A stretch of DNA of 8,898 bases from an uncultured Actinomycetes bacterium (GTDB lineage Bacteria > Actinomycetota > Thermoleophilia > Solirubrobacterales > Solirubrobacteraceae). The stretch lies in contig CALAQT010000011.1 of the NCBI GenBank assembly GCA_937888775.1, positions 1 to 8,898 on the forward strand. Direction: 5' to 3'. The position numbers were made by a program, and so were the translations under genes. The notes beneath the pieces are model-generated. The model saw only the letters and a program-made list of their open reading frames with translations. It was not told the DNA's origin and did not search any database. Below are positions 1 to 8,898 of the stretch, one piece after another; the stretch's first letter is position 1; every line of letters starts with the position of its first letter.

Positions 1-3389
<3,389 letters not shown>

Positions 3390-3398
3390 ACCGACCTG

Positions 3399-3406
3399 CT
3401 CCTCTC
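3399..3406 (-). promoter_or_regulatory. Ribosome binding site of nrdJ
   Basis: On the minus strand GAGAGGAG precedes the ATG at 3389 with a 9-nt spacer. It is the clearest Shine-Dalgarno sequence in the window and fixes the nrdJ start. The other genes here have weak sites or none. Confidence 0.85.
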
Positions 3407-3544
3407 TTTTTCCGCTGCTTCCGGGACTTTGCCCCGGCTTCCGGTCGGCCGAGGGGGTAACAGCAAATCCTCGCGAATGGCTCGGACGGAAAGACGGATT
3501 GAGGGTTCTCGGACGCTTGATGAGAGGGCGCCGATCCGCTAACC

Positions 3545-3550
3545 ATTCTA
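3545..3550 (-). promoter_or_regulatory. Candidate -10 element for nrdJ
   Basis: On the minus strand the hexamer TAGAAT differs from TATAAT at one position and lies in a GC-rich setting about 155 bp upstream of the nrdJ ATG. No good -35 hexamer is found 16-19 bp further upstream (the sequence there reads like GGCTGG). If used, it would give an untranslated leader of roughly 150 nt. Confidence 0.3.
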
Positions 3551-3586
3551 TCGCGCCCACGGCCTCGCCAGCCTCATCAGACAGCC

Positions 3587-3617
3587 GGATCAGGCACCCG
3601 GCAGAGCGGCCCGATCC
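3587..3617 (-). terminator. Possible terminator hairpin after the coiled-coil gene
   Basis: An 8-bp stem (GGATCGGG with CCTGATCC on the minus strand, one G-U pair) with a 15-nt loop starts about 15 nt after the stop codon at 3633. There is no T-tract behind it, so it would be an atypical terminator of the kind often seen in GC-rich actinobacteria, or only a 3'-end structure. Confidence 0.4.
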
Positions 3618-3632
3618 CGACTCCGCGGGGCG

Positions 3633-5438
3633 CTACTGGATCAGTCCGGATTCGCGGGCCGCTTGCTTGAGCTCGGTCTGGGCCTGCAGCCGCGCCTGGG
3701 TCTCGGCGGTGAGCATCACGAGCTCCAGGTTGGCTCTGCGCTCAGAGGCCTGCGCCGCCTCAAGCTCCTGGCGCAGGGCGTTCATCTCCTGCCTTGCGCC
3801 CTCCAGCGCGCTGCTGACCGCCGCCAGCTCCCGGTCGCTCCCATTTCGCAGCGAGTCGGGCTGGCCGTGTCCGGTGCTCCGGATCTCGGACTCCAGTCGT
3901 ACGACAGCGGCTTGCAGACGGTCGGCGTCGCCGCGCGAGGCCTCCACTTCTCGCTCCAGGTCGCCGCTGCGGTCGGCATGCAGCCTCGCCTCCTCCAACT
4001 CGCTGCGCAGCGTGGCCAAGGTCGCCTGGGCTTGTGGCTGCGCCACCCTGAGTGCCTCGAGCTCCGCAGCATCAGCGGCTTGTCTACGGTCCTGCTCGGC
4101 GCGTTCGTTCTCGGCCTGAGCCGCAGCCTCCTCAAGCGACGACACCCGCGCCTGAAGCTCTGCCGTTGACTCGTCCGCCGCGCGAGCCGCGTCGGCCAGC
4201 TCGGCCTCCCGCTCGGAGAGCTGTGCGGTCAGCTCGGCCAACTGCGCGCTCAGGCTCGCACTCCGACCCTCGGCCAGCTCGGTCCTGGCGTCTGATTCGG
4301 CCAAAGCACCGTCCAGTCGCCGGCGCTCGCTCTCGGCCTCCTCAAACGCCTGCTTGGTGGCGGCCAGTTCGGAGGTCAGCTCGGTCAGGCGACGCCCCAG
4401 CTCCTCGCTCCAGGCTTCGAGCTCCACCAGTGCTGCGCTTGCCGCAGCCTGGGCCTTCTCGGCCTCGTGGGCCCGCTCACGTGCTTTGACCGCAACGCTG
4501 TCGTGCGCGCTCACCTGTCGCGTGAGCTCGTCACGCTCAAAAGTCATGACCCGCAGAGCGTCGCTCACGTGCTCTAGCCTTTCGCCAATCCTGGCACGCT
4601 CGGACTCGGCGCTCGCCAGCTCCTGCTCCATCTGCCGGTGGCGCTGTTCCAGCTCGGCGTTGCGCTGCGCATGCTCGTTCGCCGCGGCCTCCAGCTCGGG
4701 GATCCGGCGCTCGGCGGTTTCCGCGCGGACCTGCGCGGAGGCGGCTTGCTCAGCCGCGGAACCGGCGCGCTGGTCGGCGGCGGATAGCGCTTCCCTGGCC
4801 TGCGCCAGCTCGGCGTCGGATGCGTCGATTCGCGCCACGATGTCCGTGGCCTGCCGCTCGAGCTGCTGCTCAAGGTCGCGCATGCGCGTCCAGGCGCGTT
4901 GCTCCTCCTCCTCGTGCTGCTCGAGCTCGGTTCGCAGCTTGCCCAGCGCGCGCCGCTGCGATCGATCGCGCGTGGTTGCGGCGCGCTCTGAGTCGGCCAG
5001 GGCCTCGGACTGCTGCACGAGCTTCTCGTGGATGTTGGTCCGGCGATCGTCGTCGAGATCGGCGTCCTGCTCGGCCTCGGCAGTGCCCGATTGCCCAGGA
5101 TCTTGCTTGCCGGCACGAGTCGTGGGCCGCATCGAACCCGCCGTCGGCTGGGGCAGCGCGAGTGCGCCATTCTGGAACTCCAGCGCGAATGTGACCTCGT
5201 GGTCGAGCAGGTCCACGGGCACCGAGTAGGCGGCTCGTAGGACTCCACGCGGATCGTCCGGAGCCGGAAGCGGCGCGAAGCGGTGGGTGCTCTGGTCGTC
5301 TGTGATGACCAGATTCGGTCTCGATGCCGGGTTTCGCCGACGAGACCGAGCGGCGAGCAAGCGCAGGAGCGCGATTCCCGGGGCGGCGAGTACCTGCTCG
5401 AATGCCTCGATCTGGACCGATTGCGATCTGTCGTTCAC
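3633..5438 (-). CDS. Hypothetical protein with small N-terminal head and long coiled coil
   Basis: I do not recognise a named family. The 601-residue product starts at a GTG (5438) that has no Shine-Dalgarno sequence; no other usable start lies between it and the in-frame upstream stop. Residues 1-100 look folded and strand-rich: a hydrophobic helix (about 12-30), a basic patch RSRRR (31-35), then NLVITDD, HRFAPLPAPDDPRGVLRAAYSVP and VTFALEFQNG. Residues 100-135 are a Pro/Gly/Asp-rich linker. From about 135 to 590 the sequence is almost entirely Ala, Glu, Arg, Gln and Leu with heptad spacing and repeated patterns such as AELTAQLSEREAEL: a long coiled coil. There is no signal peptide or membrane segment and cysteine is absent, so it is probably a cytosolic filamentous, scaffold or SMC-like structural protein. 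Similarity of the coiled coil to SMC or myosin would be compositional and uninformative. It lies upstream of nrdJ in the same orientation, but with a 243-bp gap, so it is probably a separate unit. Confidence 0.85.
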   Translation of the reverse strand: MNDRSQSVQIEAFEQVLAAPGIALLRLLAARSRRRNPASRPNLVITDDQSTHRFAPLPAPDDPRGVLRAAYSVPVDLLDHEVTFALEFQNGALALPQPTAGSMRPTTRAGKQDPGQSGTAEAEQDADLDDDRRTNIHEKLVQQSEALADSERAATTRDRSQRRALGKLRTELEQHEEEEQRAWTRMRDLEQQLERQATDIVARIDASDAELAQAREALSAADQRAGSAAEQAASAQVRAETAERRIPELEAAANEHAQRNAELEQRHRQMEQELASAESERARIGERLEHVSDALRVMTFERDELTRQVSAHDSVAVKARERAHEAEKAQAAASAALVELEAWSEELGRRLTELTSELAATKQAFEEAESERRRLDGALAESDARTELAEGRSASLSAQLAELTAQLSEREAELADAARAADESTAELQARVSSLEEAAAQAENERAEQDRRQAADAAELEALRVAQPQAQATLATLRSELEEARLHADRSGDLEREVEASRGDADRLQAAVVRLESEIRSTGHGQPDSLRNGSDRELAAVSSALEGARQEMNALRQELEAAQASERRANLELVMLTAETQARLQAQTELKQAARESGLIQ

Positions 5439-5512
5439 GAGAACGACGATTCTAGGTCTGTTATATCTGCAGTGCTAATGGATTTGATCGCCATCTGCGG
5501 TCCCCTCAGACC
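5439..5512. promoter_or_regulatory. Divergent promoter region between the coiled-coil gene and galE
   Basis: This 74-bp gap is visibly richer in A/T than its surroundings. On the minus strand TATAAC (plus-strand 5460-5465) is a good -10 for the coiled-coil gene and would give a leader of about 15 nt. No convincing -35 accompanies it. The same AT run reads TATATC on the plus strand (5462-5467) and could serve galE. galE has no Shine-Dalgarno sequence before its ATG. A 12-codon frame from ATG 5478 ends in a TGA that overlaps the galE start. Confidence 0.45.
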
Positions 5513-6490
5513 ATGAAACTGTTGGTGACGGGCGGCGCCGGTTACATCGGCTCGATCGTCACGGGTCAACTGCTGGGCGCCGGTCACCAGGTCACTGTGC
5601 TCGACAACCTGGAGCGCGGGCATCGCGAAGCGGTTCCGGAGCAGGCGCAACTGGTGGTAGCGGATCTGCTCGATTGCGACGCGGTCCGGCGTACACTCGC
5701 GGATGGATTTGACGGCGTGCTGCACTTCGCGGCACTGGCGCTGGTGGGTGAGTCGGTTAGCCATCCCGAGCGGTATTACCGCACAAATGTCGGCGGGACG
5801 CTCAATTTGCTCGATTCGATGCGCGAGGCCGAGGTCCGCCGCCTCGTCTTCTCCTCCACCTGCGCGGTGTACGGGCAGCCTGACAAGGTGCCGATCCCTG
5901 AAACGGCGCCACCGCGGCCGGCCAATGCCTACGGCGCCTCTAAACTCGCCGTCGACGGGATGATCGGGGACTTCTGCCTGGCCCACGGCCTTGGCGCGGT
6001 CAGCCTGCGTTACTTCAACGTGGCCGGCGCCAGCGGGAGCCTGGGCGAGGATCACGAGCCCGAGACGCATCTGATCCCCAACGTGCTCAAGGCCGCGCTG
6101 GGCATCAGCGACCACGTAGAGGTGTACGGGACCGACTACCCCACCCCGGACGGCACGGCGATCCGTGACTACATCCACATCGAGGATCTGTCGGCCGCGC
6201 ATCTGCTGGCGCTGGAGGGAATTCGGCCGAGCGAGCATCAGATCTTCAACCTCGGTAACGGCAACGGCTTCTCGGTGCGCGAGGTGATCGCGGCCGCCGA
6301 GACGGTGACCGGCAAACCCATTGTGGTTCGCGAGGGGCCTCGGCGACCCGGCGATCCGCCAATGCTGGTGGCGGCCAGCCAGCGGATTCAGGCCGAACTC
6401 GGCTGGCGGGCGAGCAAGCCGGAGCTCACCGAGATGGTCGCCGATGCCTGGGCGTTCGCCCAGGCCCGGCCCCACGGCTATTCAGAGTAG
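5513..6490 (+). CDS. galE: UDP-glucose 4-epimerase GalE
   Basis: It interconverts UDP-glucose and UDP-galactose with tightly bound NAD, the last step of the Leloir pathway and the source of UDP-galactose for surface polysaccharides. The 325-residue length is normal for the family. Residues 6-13 form the NAD-binding TGGAGYIG motif, and Asp31 in the following DNLERGH segment should hold the NAD ribose. The extended-SDR catalytic set is present: Ser/Thr in SSTCAVYG (114-121) and Tyr140-x-x-x-Lys144 in NAYGASKLA. Further GalE hallmarks are HFAALALVGES, LRYFNVAGA, GTAIRDYIHIEDL and a C-terminal RRPGDPP. The start at 5513 fits the family, since the nucleotide-binding strand begins at residue 2. The gene stands alone on its strand and its last 9 bp overlap the end of convergent tmk. 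Epimerases acting on related nucleotide sugars cannot be fully excluded. Confidence 0.95.
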   Translation: MKLLVTGGAGYIGSIVTGQLLGAGHQVTVLDNLERGHREAVPEQAQLVVADLLDCDAVRRTLADGFDGVLHFAALALVGESVSHPERYYRTNVGGTLNLLDSMREAEVRRLVFSSTCAVYGQPDKVPIPETAPPRPANAYGASKLAVDGMIGDFCLAHGLGAVSLRYFNVAGASGSLGEDHEPETHLIPNVLKAALGISDHVEVYGTDYPTPDGTAIRDYIHIEDLSAAHLLALEGIRPSEHQIFNLGNGNGFSVREVIAAAETVTGKPIVVREGPRRPGDPPMLVAASQRIQAELGWRASKPELTEMVADAWAFAQARPHGYSE

Positions 6491-7102
6491 ATCGCCGATC
6501 GCGCCCAGCGCGGCCGCCAGCACGAGCTCAGGCGTCTGGCCGCCGTCGATCGTACGGATCCTGTCCGGCTCGGCCGCCGCCAGCTCCGCGTAGGCCACGG
6601 CGATCCGGGCGAAGAACTGATCCTGCTCGCGCTCCAGGCGGTCAAGCGGCTGAGCACGCGCGCGTGAGCGCTCCCGTCCCAGCGCCGGATCGATCGTCAG
6701 CATCAGGGTCCGGTCCGGGACCAGGCCCCCCGTGGCGAAATCGTTGATCGCCTGCACGCGGTCGATTCCCAGGCCACGGCCGGCTCCCTGGTAGGCCAGC
6801 GAGGAATCGACGAAGCGGTCGAGCAGGACCCAGCTTCCGCGCGCCAGCAACGGCGCCAGGGCTTCCTCCACGAGTTGTGCCCGCGCGGCGGCGTACAGCA
6901 GCGCCTCCGCGCGCGGCCCGATCTGCGCGTCCGGATCCTTGACCAGCTCACGGATGCGCTCAGCCGCGCGGACGCCTCCAGGTTCACGGAGCAGGCACGC
7001 ATCTATCCCGCGCGATCGGATGGCCTCATGCAGCGACGCCGCCAGCGTCGTCTTGCCGGCCCCATCCAGGCCCTCGATCGTGATCAGTCTGCCGCCTGCC
7101 AT
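6482..7102 (-). CDS. tmk: Thymidylate kinase (dTMP kinase)
   Basis: It phosphorylates dTMP to dTDP with ATP, an essential cytosolic step in dTTP synthesis. The 206 residues match the usual length. Walker A is G11-LDGAG-K17-T18-T19. REPGG (39-43) and LLDRF (93-97) with DSSLAYQGAGRGLG are the substrate-binding family motifs. The LID segment is arginine-rich, RSRARAQPLDRLE at about 145-157, followed by DQFF. An acidic residue rather than a basic one in the P-loop, with arginines in the LID, is the bacterial type II arrangement. The ATG at 7102 places the first strand (RLITIEG) correctly; upstream only a distant AAGG could act as ribosome binding site. The gene is divergent from holB, a common replication-related neighbour of tmk in bacteria, though often the two are co-oriented. 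Its stop lies inside the end of galE on the other strand. Confidence 0.97.
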   Translation of the reverse strand: MAGGRLITIEGLDGAGKTTLAASLHEAIRSRGIDACLLREPGGVRAAERIRELVKDPDAQIGPRAEALLYAAARAQLVEEALAPLLARGSWVLLDRFVDSSLAYQGAGRGLGIDRVQAINDFATGGLVPDRTLMLTIDPALGRERSRARAQPLDRLEREQDQFFARIAVAYAELAAAEPDRIRTIDGGQTPELVLAAALGAIGDLL

Positions 7103-7130
7103 CGTGCGGGTGCGACCTTATCGGTGGCGA

Positions 7131-7162
7131 GTGGCCGCCGCCGTCAGGACGGCGACGACCAC
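7131..7162. repeat. 32-bp imperfect palindrome between tmk and holB
   Basis: The two 16-nt halves, centred between 7146 and 7147, match in 13 of 16 positions. A perfect 7-bp inner arm is at 7139-7145 and 7148-7154, and a perfect outer arm GTGG/CCAC is at 7131-7134 and 7159-7162. Two of the three mismatches become G-U pairs only in RNA copied from the minus strand, which would form a stem of about 14 bp with a tetraloop. It sits between divergent start codons and directly abuts a candidate -10 for holB, so it could be an operator or a leader hairpin of the tmk transcript. Confidence 0.6.
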
Positions 7163-7168
7163 TAGCAT
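7163..7168 (+). promoter_or_regulatory. Candidate -10 element giving a leaderless holB transcript
   Basis: TAGCAT fits the actinobacterial TAnnnT pattern and ends 8 nt before the holB GTG at 7177. A start site 6-8 nt downstream would fall at or next to the GTG, giving leaderless or nearly leaderless mRNA. This agrees with the lack of a proper Shine-Dalgarno sequence; only GGGG is present, 1 nt from the start. Confidence 0.4.
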
Positions 7169-7176
7169 CGTGGGGC

Positions 7177-8286
7177 GTGCTCGCCGAACTCGATCGTCAT
7201 CCCTACGCACGCGCGGTGCTGGCGCCGGCGCTGGGCGCCGAGGGCCGTCCGTCGCACGCGTATCTGTTCCACGGGCCCGGCGGTGCCGGCAAGCGTGCGG
7301 TGGCCCGGGCGCTGGCAGCCGAGCTGCTCTCGCAGGGATCCCCAGACCCGAACGGGGCCCGGGCTCGGGTGGCCTCCGGCGCACATCCGGACCTTACGTG
7401 GGTCGTTCCCAGCGGCGCGCATGAGATCCTGGTCAGCGACATCGAGGGACCGGTGATCTCGGCGGCGAGCCGGACGCCGTTCGAAGCTAGCCGTCGCGTG
7501 TTCGTTATCGAGCGGGTCGACGAGCTCGGTGACGAGGCGGCCAACCGGATGCTCAAGACGCTGGAGGAGCCGGCCGCGTTCGTGCATCTGATCCTGCTCA
7601 CCGACCGGCTGGGGGAGGTTCTGCCGACGATCCGCTCGCGCTGTCAGGTGGTCCGTTTCGAGCCGCCAACCGAGCGCGACGTGGCGGCTGAGATCGAGGC
7701 GCTCGGCGTCGGCGCCGACACGGCCATCGCCTGCGCGCGCCTGGCCTTGGGCGATGCCGACTGCGCGCGGGAGCTGGCCGGTGAGGACGGCCGAGCCCTG
7801 CGCTCCCAAGCGCAGCGCTTTGCCCGGGATGCGATTGCGGGCGAGATGGCGCGCTCCAAGCCGTGGTCCGAGCTGCTGGCGGCGGTGCGCATGCGCGGCG
7901 ACGCCGTCCGGGTGCAGATGGAGGCTCGGGCGGCCGAGGAGCTGGAGCTGACCTCACGCAAGGAGCGCAAGCGAATCGAGGGCGAATGGTCAGAGCGGGG
8001 TCGGCGCTCGCGCCGCAGGGCCGAAACGCGGACCCTGGATCTCGCCCTGCAGCTGGTCACGCTGTGGTACGCCGACCTCCTCTGCCTGGCATGGGACGCG
8101 CGGGAGCTCGTGCGCAATCCCGACCGTCTGGAGGAGCTCAATGCGGACGAGGGCATCGAACCGGGGCGGCTTCGTGCGGCCATGGAGCTAGTGGAGGACA
8201 CCCGCCAGCGCTTCCAGCTCAACGTGTCGGAAGAGCTCGCCTGTGAAGCGCTGGGATATCGCCTGGAGCAGGTGCTGGCTTCGTGA
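7177..8286 (+). CDS. holB: DNA polymerase III delta-prime subunit (clamp loader)
   Basis: This subunit of the clamp-loader complex helps open the beta sliding clamp and place it on primed DNA. The 369 residues start at GTG 7177. The N-terminal AAA+ fold shows HAYLFHGPGGAGKRAVA (27-43), a P-loop whose usual Thr/Ser after Lys39 is Arg40. It also shows GAHPDLTWV (68-76), a degenerate Walker B VFVIERVDEL (108-117), NRMLKTLEEPA (123-133) and the clamp-loader SRC motif (154-156). The degenerate ATPase site is expected of delta-prime and argues against the tau/gamma subunit, as does the short length. The four zinc-binding cysteines normally found just before the HPDL segment are absent: residues 52-68 contain no Cys. 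The C-terminal part has a charged helix (KERKRIEGEWSERGRRSRRR) and an LQLVTLWYADLLCLAWD helix typical of the collar domain. The stop overlaps the next gene's GTG. Confidence 0.92.
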   Translation: MLAELDRHPYARAVLAPALGAEGRPSHAYLFHGPGGAGKRAVARALAAELLSQGSPDPNGARARVASGAHPDLTWVVPSGAHEILVSDIEGPVISAASRTPFEASRRVFVIERVDELGDEAANRMLKTLEEPAAFVHLILLTDRLGEVLPTIRSRCQVVRFEPPTERDVAAEIEALGVGADTAIACARLALGDADCARELAGEDGRALRSQAQRFARDAIAGEMARSKPWSELLAAVRMRGDAVRVQMEARAAEELELTSRKERKRIEGEWSERGRRSRRRAETRTLDLALQLVTLWYADLLCLAWDARELVRNPDRLEELNADEGIEPGRLRAAMELVEDTRQRFQLNVSEELACEALGYRLEQVLAS

Positions 8287-8846
8287 GTCCCCGCGGCCGC
8301 GTTCTCCTGCGCGCGCCTGAGCGCTCAGATCGAGACGAGTTCCTGGAACTGATGCGTGCCAGTCGCGCGTTTCACAGTCCGTGGGCCACAGCGCCGACCG
8401 ATGGCGACAGGTTTGCGGCCTATCTCGCCGATTCCCGCCGGGTCGACTTCGAAGCGATGCTCGTTTGCCGCCAGGACGACGGGGCCATACTCGGCTTCTT
8501 CAACCTGTCACAGATCGTCCGCTACGGGCTGCAGAGCGCCTACCTCGGCTACGCGGTCGGCAAGCCGTTCGCCGGCCAGGGCTACATGCGCGAGGGGACC
8601 GAGCTCGTCCTGCGCCACGCGTTCATGAACCTGCGCCTGCACCGGATCGAGGCCAACATACAGCCGGGCAACCAGGCGTCACTCGCCCTGGCCCGCGGTG
8701 CCGGGTTCCGCCGCGAGGGCTTCTCGCCCAGGTATCTGAAGATCAGCGGGCGCTGGCGCGACCATGAACGCTGGGCGATCCTGGCCGAGAAGTGGCGCAT
8801 CCGAGTGGAAACCCGGCGCACCCTTGAGGGCTCGGAGCGTCGCTAG
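8283..8846 (+). CDS. GNAT N-acetyltransferase, RimJ/RimL type
   Basis: This is a predicted cytosolic acetyl-CoA-dependent acetyltransferase of 187 residues. The family's fold order is visible. The N-terminal strand RVLLRAPERSDRDEFLEL is followed by a central strand ILGFFNLSQIV and by LGYAVGKPFAGQGYMREG (88-105), the acetyl-CoA pyrophosphate-binding loop of the Q/RxxGxG/A kind. Next come LRLHRIEANIQPGNQAS (117-133), with the conserved Asn130, and GAGFRREGFSPRYLKISGRWRDHERWAIL (139-167). The last block is close to RimJ, which acetylates the N-terminus of ribosomal protein S5, but related enzymes modify antibiotics or other proteins, so the substrate is unknown. The GTG start at 8283 overlaps the holB TGA (GTGA), implying translation coupled to holB. 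The last 15 or so residues are charged and probably disordered. Confidence 0.92.
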   Translation: MSPRGRVLLRAPERSDRDEFLELMRASRAFHSPWATAPTDGDRFAAYLADSRRVDFEAMLVCRQDDGAILGFFNLSQIVRYGLQSAYLGYAVGKPFAGQGYMREGTELVLRHAFMNLRLHRIEANIQPGNQASLALARGAGFRREGFSPRYLKISGRWRDHERWAILAEKWRIRVETRRTLEGSERR

Positions 8847-8898
8847 CCCGGAACATTCAGTAAGGGTGTGAGAGGTACTCGGGGGCTTCCCCTCGGCG
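8847..8898. other. Unassigned 52-bp tail after the acetyltransferase gene
   Basis: No complete gene fits here. A frame from GTG 8868 stays open to the window end and would begin MRGTRGLPLG, a possible basic N-terminus of a secreted or membrane protein, but ten codons cannot decide this. A GGGG-gctt-CCCC mini-hairpin is also present at about 8882-8893. Confidence 0.25.

Larger units (their letters stand above)
3390..3586 (-). other. nrdJ leader / upstream region with small hairpins
   Basis: This non-coding stretch precedes nrdJ. It holds a hairpin at 3421-3437 (CCGGG/CCCGG, 7-nt loop) and a weaker stem pairing 3450-3454 with 3469-3473. It also has an 8-bp direct repeat gcttccgg at 3417-3424 and 3437-3444. 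The strand CCCGG at 3433-3437 can pair with 3421-3425, or its CCGG part with 3441-3444, so two mutually exclusive folds are possible just before the ribosome binding site. I looked for the B12-box sequence of cobalamin riboswitches and for an NrdR-box palindrome and saw neither. Regulation by structure is only an inference. Confidence 0.4.

Noticed and set aside
3390..3632. Cobalamin riboswitch upstream of the B12-dependent reductase
   Set aside because: I expected one on functional grounds, but found no B12-box sequence or long conserved core; the spacing is also short for the full aptamer plus expression platform.
4354..5229. 291-codon Ser/Ala/Arg-rich plus-strand frame
   Set aside because: The Ser/Arg/Ala/Cys-rich product is what the complement of a Glu/Ala/Arg/Gln coiled-coil gene yields; no start signal was seen.
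5435..6475. 346-codon minus-strand frame opposite galE
   Set aside because: galE on the plus strand has complete catalytic motifs; the opposite product has none.
7162..7809. 215-codon minus-strand frame opposite holB
   Set aside because: It overlaps the AAA+ region of holB antisense and lacks recognisable features.
8866..8898. tRNA or other small RNA at the right edge
   Set aside because: The only structure is a 4-bp GC mini-hairpin; no cloverleaf arms or T-loop sequence are visible in the remaining bases.

Overview
This is a GC-rich bacterial window. Its coding style is actinobacterial: strong G/C bias at third codon positions, several GTG starts, few clear Shine-Dalgarno sites, and gene overlaps of the GTGA type. 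The class II ribonucleotide reductase, the cysteine-poor delta-prime clamp-loader subunit and an orphan coiled-coil protein would fit a deep-branching actinobacterium such as Thermoleophilia/Solirubrobacterales. That placement is an inference from memory of related proteins, not a search result.

Layout. Positions 1-3389 (minus) hold the 5' part of nrdJ, the adenosylcobalamin-dependent ribonucleotide reductase; its C-terminal end lies beyond position 1. The gene is interrupted by a complete 380-residue intein (1791-2930) with a LAGLIDADG homing endonuclease domain. It sits exactly before the catalytic cysteine of the conserved SAC-F segment. Positions 3390-3632 are a leader and terminator region. 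Positions 3633-5438 (minus) encode an unrecognised 601-residue protein with a small N-terminal head and about 450 residues of coiled coil. A 74-bp AT-richer gap separates it from the divergent galE (5513-6490, plus). galE runs convergently into tmk (6482-7102, minus), and the two genes overlap by 9 bp. A 74-bp gap with a 32-bp imperfect palindrome then separates tmk from the divergent holB (7177-8286, plus). holB overlaps a RimJ/RimL-type acetyltransferase gene (8283-8846). The last 52 bases are unassigned.

How the genes relate. nrdJ makes deoxyribonucleotides, tmk makes dTDP for dTTP synthesis, and holB belongs to the clamp loader of the replicative polymerase, so three of the six genes serve dNTP supply and DNA replication. 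galE provides UDP-galactose for surface glycans. The coiled-coil protein has no assigned role. The most notable element is the nrdJ intein: the protein must splice before the reductase can work, because the intein separates the active-site cysteine from its neighbours. The large plus-strand reading frames opposite nrdJ and opposite the coiled-coil gene are high-GC shadows, not genes.
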